A stretch of 64,000 nt of DNA from Methylobacillus methanolivorans (GCF_044751345.1 NZ_JBIWXY010000001.1:186001-250000), one strand, 5' to 3'; positions 44,327-54,532 are shown, counted from the stretch's first letter. The notes: generated by a model from the sequence alone, not told the origin. Numbers and translations: made by a program.

Positions 44327-44436
44327 CAGCGGATATATCGAATAATCAATGGAGTCTTTTGAGGAGTGGCGCTTCAATTGCATGCCAACTCAATGTAAGA
44401 TAGCACATTTTCCCCAACCGACATCTACGGGTTACC

Positions 44437-45726
44437 ATGCAAGAAATCTCCAAGTCCAGCAAGCTCAATAACGTGTGCTACGACATCCGTGGCCCGGTGC
44501 TGGATCGAGCGCGTGCAATGGAGGAGGATGGTCACCGCATTATCAAGCTTAATATCGGTAACCCTGCGCCTTTCGGTTTTGCTGCACCAGAGGAAATCCT
44601 GCAGGACGTAATCCGCAATATGGATTCTGCCTCTGGCTATACCGACTCCAAGGGCTTGTTCGCTGCACGCAAGGCGATCATGCACTACACCCAGCAAAAG
44701 AATATTCAGGGTGTCACCATTGACGACATCATCATCGGTAATGGTGTTTCCGAACTCATTGTCATGGCCATGCAGGCCTTGCTGAATAATGGCGACCAGA
44801 TATTGGTGCCGATGCCGGATTATCCATTATGGACGGCAGCCGTGAATTTAGCCGGTGGTACAGCGCGTCATTATGTGTGCGATGAGCAGACTGGCTGGCT
44901 GCCTGATCTCAAGGATATCGAAAACAAGATCACGGCCAATACCCGCGGTATTGTGCTGATCAACCCGAACAACCCGACCGGCGCCTTGTACCCCAAAGAA
45001 ACCCTGGAAGGCATTATCGAGATCGCACGTCATCACGGCCTGGTGATTTTCGCCGATGAAATCTACGACAAAGTTTTGTTTGATGGCAACACGCATACTT
45101 CCGTGGCATCGCTGGCTGATGACGTGCTGTTTGTCACGTTTAATGGCTTGTCCAAGAATTACCGTACCTGCGGATATCGTGCTGGCTGGTTGGTGATCTC
45201 GGGCGAAAAGCGCCATGCCAAGGATTACATCGAGGGCCTGAATATGCTGGCCTCGATGCGCCTCTGTGCCAACGTGCCTGGGCAATTGGCTATCCAGACC
45301 GCACTGGGCGGTTACCAGAGCATCAATGACCTGGTGGCACCGACAGGGCGCTTGTGCAAGCAGCGCGATCTTGCCTACAAGATGTTGACTGATATTCCCG
45401 GGGTGAGCTGCGTCAAGCCCAAGGCTGGCCTGTACTTGTTCCCGCGCCTTGATCCCAAGATCTACCCAATTGAGGATGACCAGCAATTCATCCTGGATTT
45501 GTTGCTGGAAGAAAAAGTCTTGCTGGTACAAGGCTCAGGCTTCAACTGGCATGCACCTGACCATTTCCGCGTGGTTTTCCTGCCGAATGTGGATGATCTC
45601 ACCGAGGCCTTCACTCGGATTGCCCGATTCCTGGAGAATTATCGCAAGCAGCACAGCACGCTCACTGTGGTGGATGGCAAAGCTGCAAAAGAATTACAAG
45701 CAAAGCCACACAATGCAACTGCATGA
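44437..45726 (+). CDS. alaA: Alanine-forming aminotransferase (AlaA family, fold type I)
   Basis: The 429-residue PLP enzyme starts with the family signature KSSKLNNVCYDIRGPVLDRARAME and contains NIGNPAPFGF, GNGVSELIVMAMQALL, INPNNPTGALYPKETLEGI, FADEIYDKVLFDG and the PLP lysine in FNGLSKNYRTCGYRAGW. It interconverts pyruvate plus glutamate with alanine plus 2-oxoglutarate. It is followed by hom, thrC and thyA on the same strand with short gaps, suggesting an amino acid operon that feeds threonine synthesis. Confidence 0.93.
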   Translation: MQEISKSSKLNNVCYDIRGPVLDRARAMEEDGHRIIKLNIGNPAPFGFAAPEEILQDVIRNMDSASGYTDSKGLFAARKAIMHYTQQKNIQGVTIDDIIIGNGVSELIVMAMQALLNNGDQILVPMPDYPLWTAAVNLAGGTARHYVCDEQTGWLPDLKDIENKITANTRGIVLINPNNPTGALYPKETLEGIIEIARHHGLVIFADEIYDKVLFDGNTHTSVASLADDVLFVTFNGLSKNYRTCGYRAGWLVISGEKRHAKDYIEGLNMLASMRLCANVPGQLAIQTALGGYQSINDLVAPTGRLCKQRDLAYKMLTDIPGVSCVKPKAGLYLFPRLDPKIYPIEDDQQFILDLLLEEKVLLVQGSGFNWHAPDHFRVVFLPNVDDLTEAFTRIARFLENYRKQHSTLTVVDGKAAKELQAKPHNATA

Positions 45727-45770
45727 TGTGGCTGATCTATAAGATTGAAAAGCAATAAACTGGAAACTGA

Positions 45771-47084
45771 ATGAAACCCATCAATGTTGGCCTGCTCGGC
45801 ATCGGTACTGTCGGTGGCGGTACCTATACTGTTTTAACCCGTAATCAGGAAGAAATCGCACGCCGTGCTGGACGCCCAATCGCCATTACCCGTGTTGCAG
45901 ATCGTAATCTGGAACTGGCGCGCCAGGTAACTGGTGGAAAAATTGATGTCACCGATGATGCTTTTGCCATCGTGTCTGATCCTGCGATTGATATTGTGGT
46001 TGAACTGATCGGTGGTTACACCGTGGCGCGTGAACTGGTGCTGAAGGCTATTGAGAATGGCAAGCATGTAGTGACGGCTAACAAGGCCTTGATTGCGCTG
46101 CATGGCAACGAAATTTTTGCTGCTGCACAGAAAAAAGGCGTGATTGTTGCCTTTGAAGCTGCCGTGGCTGGGGGTATTCCCATCATCAAGGCTGTGCGTG
46201 AAGGCCTGGCGGCTAATCGCATTGAGTGGATTGCTGGCATTATCAATGGCACGACCAATTTCATCCTGTCGGAAATGCGTGAAAAAGGCTTGGCTTTTGC
46301 TGATGTGCTCAAGGAAGCCCAACGCCTGGGCTATGCTGAGGCAGACCCAACCTTTGATGTCGAAGGCATTGATGCTGCGCACAAACTCATGATCCTCGCC
46401 TCCATTGGCTTTGGTATTCCGGTGCAATTCGACAAGGCTTATGTCGAGGGCATCAGTAAGCTGGATGCCGTGGATATCCGCTACGCTGAAGAGCTGGGTT
46501 ACCGCGTCAAGTTGCTTGGTATCACCAAGCGTACCGATAAGGGTGTGGAGTTGCGTGTGCACCCAACCTTGATCCCGGAAAAGCGCTTGATTGCCAATGT
46601 AAATGGCGCAATGAATGCTGTGCTGGTCAAGGGCGATGCTGTTGGCCCTACCTTGTATTATGGTGCAGGTGCAGGTGCAGAGCCTACTGCCAGTGCGGTA
46701 GTTGCCGACCTGGTCGATGTCACGCGTACGCATACCGTGGATGCGCATCAGCGCGTGCCACACCTGGCTTTCCAGCCAGACCGCTTGGTAGATTTGCCCA
46801 TCTTGCCTATTGGCGAGATCAGCAGTGCCTATTACCTGCGCCTGCGTGCAGTGGATAAGCCCGGCGTGCTCGCTGATGTGACCCGTATCCTCGGTGACCG
46901 CGAGATTTCCATTGATGCCATGATCCAGAAAGAGCCACAAGAGGGCGAAGACCAGGCTGACATCATCATTCTCACCCATGTTACGGTTGAGAAAAACATG
47001 GATGATGCCATCGCCGCAATTGAGGCACTACCTGCCATTTCCGGCAAGGTTACGCGTTTGCGCATGGAAGAACTAAGCCGATAA
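45771..47084 (+). CDS. hom: Homoserine dehydrogenase
   Basis: The 437-residue enzyme reduces aspartate semialdehyde to homoserine. It has an N-terminal NAD(P) site (GLLGIGTVGGGTYTVL), catalytic segments NGTTNFILSEM and EADPTFDVEGIDAAHKLMILAS, and a C-terminal ACT domain (YYLRLRAVDKPGVLADVTRIL) that commonly binds threonine for feedback control. It lies 44 bases after alaA and 49 before thrC. Confidence 0.97.
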   Translation: MKPINVGLLGIGTVGGGTYTVLTRNQEEIARRAGRPIAITRVADRNLELARQVTGGKIDVTDDAFAIVSDPAIDIVVELIGGYTVARELVLKAIENGKHVVTANKALIALHGNEIFAAAQKKGVIVAFEAAVAGGIPIIKAVREGLAANRIEWIAGIINGTTNFILSEMREKGLAFADVLKEAQRLGYAEADPTFDVEGIDAAHKLMILASIGFGIPVQFDKAYVEGISKLDAVDIRYAEELGYRVKLLGITKRTDKGVELRVHPTLIPEKRLIANVNGAMNAVLVKGDAVGPTLYYGAGAGAEPTASAVVADLVDVTRTHTVDAHQRVPHLAFQPDRLVDLPILPIGEISSAYYLRLRAVDKPGVLADVTRILGDREISIDAMIQKEPQEGEDQADIIILTHVTVEKNMDDAIAAIEALPAISGKVTRLRMEELSR

Positions 47085-47133
47085 CTTGATAAAAGGGTTG
47101 CAGGCAGGCCTTGTGCCTCCTGCATCAGTTGCA

Positions 47134-48561
47134 ATGAAATACATTTCCACCCGCGGGCAATCGCCTGCATTGTCTTTCTCTGAAATCCTGCTTGGCGGCC
47201 TGGCGCCCGATGGCGGCTTGTATTTGCCCGAGCAATACCCGCAGTTTAGCGCTGACGAACTGAGCGCAATGCGCGGCATGAATTACCGTGACCTGGCATT
47301 TACCATTCTTTCACGCCTGGTAGACGATATTCCTGCGGACGACCTGCGTACTATTGTCGACAAGACCTATCGTGCCGATGTTTATGCATATGCACGTCCA
47401 GGCCAAAGTGCCGAGGATATTACGCCTACACTCAAGCTGGAAGAGGATCTCTATCTGCTTTCCCTGTCCAATGGCCCAACCCTGGCGTTCAAAGACATGG
47501 CGATGCAACTGCTGGGCAACCTGTTTGAGTATGTGCTGGCAAAGAAAGGCGAGACAACCAATATTCTCGGCGCGACTTCCGGCGATACTGGCTCTGCAGC
47601 TGAATATGCCATGCGTGGCAAGCAGGGCGTGAAGGTGTTTATGCTTTCACCACACCAGAAAATGAGCCGTTTCCAGACGGCACAGATGTTCAGCCTGCAG
47701 GACGACAATATCTTTAATATCGCTGTCAAGGGCGTGTTTGACGACTGCCAGGACATCGTGAAAGCGGTTTCGAATGATCATTCCTTCAAGGCCAAGAACA
47801 AGATCGGTGCCGTGAATTCCATCAACTGGGCGCGTGTGGCGGCTCAAGTGGTGTATTACTTCAAGGGCTATTTTGCTGTTACCAAAGACAATGCGCAGAA
47901 GGTCAGCTTTGCCGTGCCGTCAGGGAATTTCGGCAATGTCTGTGCTGGACATATTGCACGCATGATGGGTCTGCCTATCGCCAAACTGGTGGTAGCGACC
48001 AATGAGAACGACGTACTGGACGAATTCTTCAAGACCGGTGTTTACCGTCCGCGCGGCTCTGCCAATACCTACCATACTTCCAGCCCCTCAATGGACATTT
48101 CCAAGGCCTCTAATTTCGAGCGCTTCGTGTTCGACTTAGTTGGGCGGGATGCCGCTAAAGTGCGCGAGCTATGGAGCAAGGTAGATGCAGGCGGCAGCTT
48201 CGACCTCAATGAGGGCGGCTGGTTTGCCAAGGCAGCTGATTATGGTTTTGTCTCAGGCAGTAGCAACCATGCGCACCGCATGCAGACTATCCGGGCGACC
48301 CAAGAGCGCTATCAGGTGACGATTGATACGCATACGGCAGATGGCCTCAAGGTGGCCTTGGAGCATCGCGAAGCAGGTATTCCTATGTTGGTGCTGGAAA
48401 CCGCACTACCGGCTAAGTTCGAGGATGCGATTGTCGAAGCGCTTGGCCAGAAACCAGAGCGCCCGCAAAGCCTGGAAGGCCTAGAGGCTTTGCCTCAGCG
48501 CTTTGAAGTGATGGAAGCGGATGCCGCCGCCATCAAGCAATTTGTTGTTGACCACATTTAG
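47134..48561 (+). CDS. thrC: Threonine synthase
   Basis: The 475-residue PLP enzyme converts phosphohomoserine to threonine. The expected N-terminus MKYISTRGQSPALSFSEILLGGLAPDGGLYLPE supports ATG 47134 over an upstream TTG. The PLP lysine is in LAFKDMAMQLLG, and GATSGDTGSAAEYA and VPSGNFGNVCAGHIARMMGLP form the phosphate and cofactor sites. Homoserine kinase is not adjacent. thyA begins 15 bases downstream. Confidence 0.97.
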   Translation: MKYISTRGQSPALSFSEILLGGLAPDGGLYLPEQYPQFSADELSAMRGMNYRDLAFTILSRLVDDIPADDLRTIVDKTYRADVYAYARPGQSAEDITPTLKLEEDLYLLSLSNGPTLAFKDMAMQLLGNLFEYVLAKKGETTNILGATSGDTGSAAEYAMRGKQGVKVFMLSPHQKMSRFQTAQMFSLQDDNIFNIAVKGVFDDCQDIVKAVSNDHSFKAKNKIGAVNSINWARVAAQVVYYFKGYFAVTKDNAQKVSFAVPSGNFGNVCAGHIARMMGLPIAKLVVATNENDVLDEFFKTGVYRPRGSANTYHTSSPSMDISKASNFERFVFDLVGRDAAKVRELWSKVDAGGSFDLNEGGWFAKAADYGFVSGSSNHAHRMQTIRATQERYQVTIDTHTADGLKVALEHREAGIPMLVLETALPAKFEDAIVEALGQKPERPQSLEGLEALPQRFEVMEADAAAIKQFVVDHI

Positions 48562-48576
48562 CGACAGGGAGAATCC

Positions 48577-49371
<795 letters not shown>

Positions 49372-49494
49372 TTCTCAGTGTTGAAATCATGATGCTATCT
49401 TTCCTTCATGCTGTTTTCATGTAGGCGTTACTTGTTGCGCCCCGATAATCCAGTATCAATCTGCCCGCTTTACTATTCACGATCGTAGTTATTC

Positions 49495-51369
49495 ATGCTT
49501 CCTCAACATCACCACTCTGTGCCGCCCAGACTAAGGATGGCGCACATTATTGCCGTTGGCCTTGCCCTGTTGGTGGCTACTGTGACCTTGATCAGCATGG
49601 AGTATGCATCGCTTCGTCATAACATGACGAATACCATGCAGGTTCAGATGCACATCATGGCAAGTAATCTTGCGCGATCATTGCTGCACGGTGAACGCGT
49701 GGAGGCCAATGAGGTATTAGCCAGTTTGGCGGATGCCCCTGAAATAGATGCCGCTGTCTTGTATGACATGCACAAAAACCAGTTTGCTGAATATGCCAGA
49801 CGTGGCAGCTTGCCTCACGCGCCTAAGGTGCGGATCAAGACGCAAGCACAACACCAGACTGACTTGCACAAAAGCGAAATATGGCAACCCATCATCTATG
49901 GTGACATGCAAGTGGGGATGCTGTACATGCGATCCAATATGAAAGGCTTGTATCGCCAATTACTTTGGTATATCGGCACGACTGTCACGGTCATGTTGGT
50001 TACCTTGTTCGCTGCCGCATTGCTGCTGAGCCGATTACAACGGGCGATGTTGAAGGCCGAGGAGCGAGCAGGCTTTCTCGCCAATTATGACACGGTGACT
50101 GATCTGCCAAATCGGCATGCTTTCAATGGGCGTTTTAATTCACTGCTGGAAAATGCGCGCCAGCGCAATACAGTGCTCGCTTTGCTGGTATTCGACCTGG
50201 ATGATTTCAAGGTGATTAACGATACTTTGGGGCACGATGTGGGAGACAAGCTTTTGCATCTTGTAGCCCAGCGCCTGATATCTGCTGCGGGAGGTAAAGA
50301 CACGGTTTATCGCGTGGGTGGCGATGAGTTTGCCATGATCCTCGACCAGCCGGTAGATGTTGAGAATGTTGATGCTGTTGCCAACCGGTTTATCCGTACA
50401 TTGGCGCAACCTATCATACTGAACGACCGGAATTTCTACATCGGTGTCAGTATTGGCGCCAGTCTCTACCCATATGATGGAGAAGATGCTGCTCATTTGC
50501 TACGCGATGCTGATGCTGCGATGTATTACGCCAAGAGCCGCGGCAAGAATAATTTCCAGATGTTCTCGGCAGAAATGCATCACAAAAGTTCAACGCGCTT
50601 GGTTCTGGAAACAGAAATGCGCGTTGCTTTGGAGGAGAGGCAATTTGAGCTTTATTATCAACCGCAGTATAGCTTGCCAGATCAAACACTTGTGGGTGTA
50701 GAGGCTTTGATACGCTGGCATCATCCTCAGCGAGGCATGTTGCATCCGAGCAGCTTTATTCCTGTGGCCGAGGAAACTGGCCTGATTGTGCGTATTGGCG
50801 AATGGGCGCTGGAAGAAGCTTGCAAGCAGGCGATGGAGTGGAAGAGTCTGGGAGCTACCCTACGCATGAGCGTCAACCTTTCCGGTCGCCAGTTTCGTCA
50901 GGAGTCACTGGTGAATACAGTCACCAAGATTATTGAGCAAACTGGCATGGACAGTAGCCTGCTTGAGTTGGAAATTACCGAAACGGTACTGATGGAAGAT
51001 GCGGAGACAACGATTACTCGCTTGGCGGATTTAAAATCCATGGGTGTGCACCTGGCGATTGACGACTTTGGTACGGGTTATTCCTCTATGGCGTATCTTA
51101 AGCGTTTTCCAGTCAGCCGGCTCAAGATTGATCGTAGCTTTATCCGCGATATTCCACGTGATGCCGATGATGTGGCAATTACCACTGCCACCATCCAGAT
51201 GGCGCATAGCTTGAAGCTTGAAGTAGTTGCGGAAGGGGTGGAAACCAAGGCGCAGTTGCAGTTTCTGCTTGAACAGGGCAGTGACATGGTGCAAGGCTAT
51301 TTGTTCAGTCATCCAGTAGATGCACAACATATGACTGATATGGTATTGACGGGAAAATGCAAGGTGTAA
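49495..51369 (+). CDS. Membrane GGDEF-EAL cyclic di-GMP protein
   Basis: The 624-residue protein has two membrane helices bracketing a periplasmic sensor (about residues 15-35 and 155-180). A GGDEF domain with intact RVGGDEFAMIL follows, then an EAL domain with intact GVEALIRWHHPQ, DDFGTGYSSMAYLKRFP and EGVETKAQL. Both synthesis and hydrolysis of cyclic di-GMP are possible; in such composite proteins one activity usually dominates. Regulation by a periplasmic cue is inferred from topology. Confidence 0.94.
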   Translation: MLPQHHHSVPPRLRMAHIIAVGLALLVATVTLISMEYASLRHNMTNTMQVQMHIMASNLARSLLHGERVEANEVLASLADAPEIDAAVLYDMHKNQFAEYARRGSLPHAPKVRIKTQAQHQTDLHKSEIWQPIIYGDMQVGMLYMRSNMKGLYRQLLWYIGTTVTVMLVTLFAAALLLSRLQRAMLKAEERAGFLANYDTVTDLPNRHAFNGRFNSLLENARQRNTVLALLVFDLDDFKVINDTLGHDVGDKLLHLVAQRLISAAGGKDTVYRVGGDEFAMILDQPVDVENVDAVANRFIRTLAQPIILNDRNFYIGVSIGASLYPYDGEDAAHLLRDADAAMYYAKSRGKNNFQMFSAEMHHKSSTRLVLETEMRVALEERQFELYYQPQYSLPDQTLVGVEALIRWHHPQRGMLHPSSFIPVAEETGLIVRIGEWALEEACKQAMEWKSLGATLRMSVNLSGRQFRQESLVNTVTKIIEQTGMDSSLLELEITETVLMEDAETTITRLADLKSMGVHLAIDDFGTGYSSMAYLKRFPVSRLKIDRSFIRDIPRDADDVAITTATIQMAHSLKLEVVAEGVETKAQLQFLLEQGSDMVQGYLFSHPVDAQHMTDMVLTGKCKV

Positions 51370-51465
51370 ATTGTGTATTTATCCTTATATATTATGGGAT
51401 TTTTTCCCGATTTTTGTTTGTTCAGCTATAATTGGCACCATTCATCACTATAATGGAGATCAATA

Positions 51466-51990
51466 ATGACAAAAATCGTAGTTGGTATCAGTACATTAGC
51501 TTTAGTCTTATCCAGTGGTTTGGCATTGGCAGACCATCATTTCCCTAAAGGTAAGGTAAGCTTGGAAACTTGTTTGCAAGCTGCGCTCAAAGCTAAATCT
51601 GGCAATGTGGTTAAGGTGGAGTACAAGCTGGAAGGCAAGACTCCCATGTACGAATTTGACATTGAGACCAGTGATGGCAATGCTTGGGATGTAGAATGCG
51701 ATGCAAACACTGGTAAGGTAGTGGAAATAGAGCAAGAAGTTGATTCTGCGGATCATCCACTATTTAAGGCCAAGCAAAAGGTTAGCGAAGCAGATGCACG
51801 TAAGACAGCATTGGCCGCTTATCCGGGTGAAATTGTAGAAGTAGAATATGAAATCGAACCAGATGGTGCAGCCTCCTATGAGTTTGATATCAAGACCAAG
51901 GATGGCAAGGAATTCAAGGTTGAAGTGGATGCTACCACTGGCAAGATCGTAGAAGCCAACCAAGAGTTCTACCAGATTGGCAAAGAATAA
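51466..51990 (+). CDS. Periplasmic protein with two PepSY domains
   Basis: The 174-residue product has a signal peptide (KIVVGISTLALVLSSGLALA) and two PepSY-type repeats. Repeat one covers about residues 30-87 (TCLQAALKAKSGNVVKVEYKLEG...WDVECDANTGKVVEIEQE); repeat two covers 107-167 (ARKTALAAYPGEIVEVEYEIEPDG...FKVEVDATTGKIVEANQE). PepSY domains are thought to modulate periplasmic partners such as proteases. The protein is very acidic. TATAAT motifs at 51427 and 51449 may belong to its promoter, and GGAGAT is its ribosome-binding site. Confidence 0.88.
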   Translation: MTKIVVGISTLALVLSSGLALADHHFPKGKVSLETCLQAALKAKSGNVVKVEYKLEGKTPMYEFDIETSDGNAWDVECDANTGKVVEIEQEVDSADHPLFKAKQKVSEADARKTALAAYPGEIVEVEYEIEPDGAASYEFDIKTKDGKEFKVEVDATTGKIVEANQEFYQIGKE

Positions 51991-52023
51991 TCGGTTTAGG
52001 TTTTGACTGGACGGACAGTCGAC

Positions 52024-52049
52024 AACGCTCCTTCGGGGGCGTTTTTTTT
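52024..52049 (+). terminator. Intrinsic terminator after the PepSY gene
   Basis: AACGCTCC and GGGGCGTT pair around TTCG with one T-G wobble, followed by eight T residues. Confidence 0.88.
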
Positions 52050-52150
52050 GCCCATTGATTGTTGTGAGCCCCTATCCAAGGTATACCTTTATTTATCGTC
52101 TAGGTTGCCGTTAATAAAGTGTATTGATTGTTATGGATTGGAACTGTGCT

Positions 52151-52348
52151 ATGGATGTGACGGCTATTGCCAGCGTTGCCACTGATCTTGCCGCCACGCG
52201 CTTGCAGCAGGAGGTGAGTACGACTGTATTAAAAAAAGCGATGGATATTAGTTCAGCCAATGCTCTGGCTTTATTGCAAGCCTTACCATCTCCGCCAGCT
52301 GCTAGCCTGCCTGAACATTTGGGGCAAAATGTTAATACGACAGCCTAG
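52151..52348 (+). CDS. YjfB-like small protein
   Basis: The 65-residue protein matches the YjfB (putative motility protein) pattern: MDVTAIASVATDLAATRLQQ, VLKKAMDISSANALALLQALP and EHLGQNVNTTA. The family is often linked by annotation to flagella, but its mechanism is unknown. I start at ATG 52151 because the family begins with MDV; ATG 52133 is possible. A strong bidirectional terminator follows. Confidence 0.75.
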   Translation: MDVTAIASVATDLAATRLQQEVSTTVLKKAMDISSANALALLQALPSPPAASLPEHLGQNVNTTA

Positions 52349-52382
52349 GAAGATAGCGTGATTGGCATCGCTAAGTAGATAA

Positions 52383-52415
52383 AATAAAGCCCCGTATTTA
52401 CGGGGCTTTATTTTT
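52383..52415. terminator. Strong bidirectional terminator
   Basis: AAATAAAGCCCCGT and ACGGGGCTTTATTT pair perfectly (14 bp) around ATTT. It separates two convergent genes. Confidence 0.93.
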
Positions 52416-52485
52416 GAATAAAAAAAACAGACCTTCTCGGGGAGGATAAAGGCCTGCTATGAGGAGCTTGGAGACTCAATGCATG

Positions 52486-52932
52486 CTATGCACTGACTAA
52501 CCGTCCACTCTTGAGTCTGACATTGTCTCCTACAGAGTAGCGCGGTGTACTATATTGGGTAATGGTGTGCAGCAGGCCATTGCCCATCTTGATCTTGATG
52601 AGATAAGTTGCCTCAGCAGTTTTCTCACTGACTTGATAATTCTGCATTTTGTTTTCAAAAGAGCGGATCGATACCACGATGCCACAATCTGCGCATGCAC
52701 CAAGACTTGCGCCATTCTCACGGGGGGAGCGGTCTTTTGCCTGATTGAGCGTATTGCTAATCACCATTGCTGCATTTGGGTCGGTAATTAACTCCTGTGC
52801 AAGATCAGGACGATATGTGTGAGCTACTGGAATCAGCCCGGTGATGGCAGCGCTCCCAACTAGGCTGAATATGGTCAAGGCCGTTGCAGCGACGAGGACC
52901 ATTGGGTGTGTTTTTTTAATATTGGATTGCAT
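52486..52932 (-). CDS. Small membrane protein, candidate GlrR target
   Basis: I do not recognise a firm family. The protein (148 residues; 152 if the start at 52944 is used) has one N-terminal membrane helix (MVLVAATALTIFSLVGSAAITGLIP). A soluble part follows with CADCGIVVSIRSFENK and a C-terminal segment predicted to be beta-strand-rich. The CxxCG-V-S pattern recalls the soluble part of SlyB-like envelope proteins, without the glycine zipper. Upstream is a near-consensus sigma-54 promoter and two matching palindromes next to the GlrR regulator gene, so this gene is probably GlrR-controlled. Envelope stress is a reasonable inferred context. Confidence 0.75.
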   Translation of the reverse strand: MQSNIKKTHPMVLVAATALTIFSLVGSAAITGLIPVAHTYRPDLAQELITDPNAAMVISNTLNQAKDRSPRENGASLGACADCGIVVSIRSFENKMQNYQVSEKTAEATYLIKIKMGNGLLHTITQYSTPRYSVGDNVRLKSGRLVSA

Positions 52933-52998
52933 ATATTCGTACATCTCCGACTATGGTTTTACTTGGTGTTTGCAGCCGAAATATTTGATTGATATATA

Positions 52999-53013
52999 GC
53001 GAAGAGTGTGCCA
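52999..53013 (-). promoter_or_regulatory. Sigma-54 promoter of the small membrane protein gene
   Basis: On the minus strand TGGCAC, five bases and TCGC match the -24/-12 consensus at 9 of 10 positions, with GG-N10-GC spacing intact. Transcription should start near 52988. Confidence 0.7.
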
Positions 53014-53070
53014 ACTTTAATTAAGTGTTTTAAATCAATTAGATATATTGATTTTTCAGATGTTGTTACT

Positions 53071-53106
53071 CATGCAATCTGTCTCAAAAGTGAGACAGAT
53101 TGCATG
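53071..53106. promoter_or_regulatory. GlrR-type enhancer site 1 (36-bp palindrome)
   Basis: CATGCAATCTGTCTCA and TGAGACAGATTGCATG are exact complements around AAAG. It contains TGTC-N10-GACA, the motif reported for GlrR sites upstream of enterobacterial glmY, and centres about 100 bases before the predicted start site. A plus-strand T tract follows, but no plus-strand gene precedes it. Confidence 0.7.
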
Positions 53107-53142
53107 ATTTTTTATTAACTTATTGAATTTTAATGAATAAAT

Positions 53143-53162
53143 ACGTCTCCGAAGAGAGACGT
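53143..53162. promoter_or_regulatory. GlrR-type enhancer site 2
   Basis: ACGTCTC and GAGACGT pair around 6 bases. It shares GTCTC-N6-GAGAC with site 1; centres are 64 bases apart, about six turns. It abuts the stop codon of glrR. Confidence 0.65.
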
Positions 53163-54532
53163 TAGTTGGCGGTGTTGTCGTGCTTGAACAACGCAGGCGT
53201 CAATTGATGGCGTTGCAATAGCTTGTAGAACTCTGTGCGATTACGTTGCGCCAGCCGGGCGGCTTGCGTGACGCCACCATTAGTGGCCTTGAGTAATTTC
53301 ACCAGATAGTCACGCTCAAAGTTTTTGCGTGCTACCTCGAATGGCACGATCCCGCCAATGTCCTCTTGCAAGGCTTTTTGTACCAATGTGGCTGGAATCA
53401 GGGGCGTGGTACAGAGTACGACAGTCTGCTCAACGATATTCTGCAACTGCCGCACATTGCCTGGCCATGGGGCGGCAATGAGCAGTTCAAGTGCCTCGGG
53501 AGCAAAGCCATTGAGTTTCTTGCGATATTTGGTGGTCAGCTCATTGAGGAAATTATTAGCCAACAGTGAGATATCTTCGCGACGTGCCGCCAAGGCAGGA
53601 ATTTCAAGGCCGACAACATTGATGCGATAGTAGAGATCCTCACGGAAACGACCGGATTTCATTTCTTCTGCCAGATTACGGTGAGTGGCAGAAATGACTC
53701 TTACATCAATGTGAATACTTGTACTTGCCCCTACTGGCCGAATTGCGCGCTCTTGTAATGCACGTAATAACTTTACCTGTAAGGGTAAGGGCATATCGCC
53801 GATTTCATCCAGAAACAGGGTGCCGCCATCAGCCGTTTGAAAGAGGCCTTTGTGATCACGCAATGCGCCTGTGAACGCGCCTTTGCTATGACCAAATAAT
53901 TCGGACTCCAGCAAAGCCTCGGGAATGGCGCCGCAGTTGATGGCAACAAAAGGTTTATCGTGGCGTGGGCTAGCCTGGTGAATGGCGCGGGCAAGCAGCT
54001 CCTTGCCAGTACCACTTTCACCTTGGATAAATACGCTGGCATCAGAAATTGCCATGAGTTTGGCTTGCCCAAGCAGGTTTTCCATCTGCGGGCTACGAGT
54101 GACGATGCTCTTGCGCCACTCATTGTCTCCATCTTCAGCATGGTTCTGTAATGCCCCTGTGCCAACACGTAATGCAGCCTCTACCTGCTGGAGCAATGAT
54201 TTGCTGTCAAATGGCTTGGTGAGAAAGCCAAAAACACCGCGTTGGGTTGCGTCGACTGCTTCAGGAATGGAACCATGGGCGGTCACCATGATGACGGGCA
54301 GGGATGGGTCCGACTTGTGGATGACGTCGAACAGGGCCAAGCCATCCATACCAGGCATGCGCAAATCCGTAATGACCAGGCTAGGGCGGCTGATGGCAAT
54401 TTGCGACAGTGCTTCTTCTGCATTGGTTGCAGTCACGACCTGGTAACCAGCTGCCTTGAGCCGCATGCCCATCAGCTTGAGGATGTCAGGGTCATCATCA
54501 ACAGTCAGTATTTTCTTTACTACTTCAGTCAT
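53162..54532 (-). CDS. glrR: Sigma-54 response regulator, GlrR (QseF) type
   Basis: The 456-residue regulator has a receiver domain with phospho-acceptor Asp56 (VITDLRMPGMDG), a AAA+ domain (Walker A GESGTGKE, KGAFTGALRD loop, GGTLFLDEIGD) and a Fis-type helix-turn-helix (NGGVTQAARLAQRNRTEFYKLLQRH). The order kinase, small lipoprotein, regulator on the same strand matches glrK-yfhG-glrR of E. coli. It overlaps the YfhG-like gene by four bases. Its probable target lies directly downstream. Confidence 0.93.
   Translation of the reverse strand: MTEVVKKILTVDDDPDILKLMGMRLKAAGYQVVTATNAEEALSQIAISRPSLVITDLRMPGMDGLALFDVIHKSDPSLPVIMVTAHGSIPEAVDATQRGVFGFLTKPFDSKSLLQQVEAALRVGTGALQNHAEDGDNEWRKSIVTRSPQMENLLGQAKLMAISDASVFIQGESGTGKELLARAIHQASPRHDKPFVAINCGAIPEALLESELFGHSKGAFTGALRDHKGLFQTADGGTLFLDEIGDMPLPLQVKLLRALQERAIRPVGASTSIHIDVRVISATHRNLAEEMKSGRFREDLYYRINVVGLEIPALAARREDISLLANNFLNELTTKYRKKLNGFAPEALELLIAAPWPGNVRQLQNIVEQTVVLCTTPLIPATLVQKALQEDIGGIVPFEVARKNFERDYLVKLLKATNGGVTQAARLAQRNRTEFYKLLQRHQLTPALFKHDNTAN

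Noticed and set aside
45834..46979. 381-codon open frame on the minus strand inside hom
   Set aside because: Antisense shadow of homoserine dehydrogenase without domains or a ribosome-binding site.
51432..51448. TTGGCAC upstream of the PepSY gene as a sigma-54 promoter
   Set aside because: No GC is found at the -12 position with correct spacing; a TATAAT box there fits sigma-70 better.
53071..53115. Palindrome plus T tract read as a plus-strand intrinsic terminator or the end of a small RNA
   Set aside because: No plus-strand gene or promoter precedes it. The TGTC-N10-GACA match and the second GTCTC-N6-GAGAC copy next to a sigma-54 promoter fit enhancer sites better, although a small RNA is not fully excluded.
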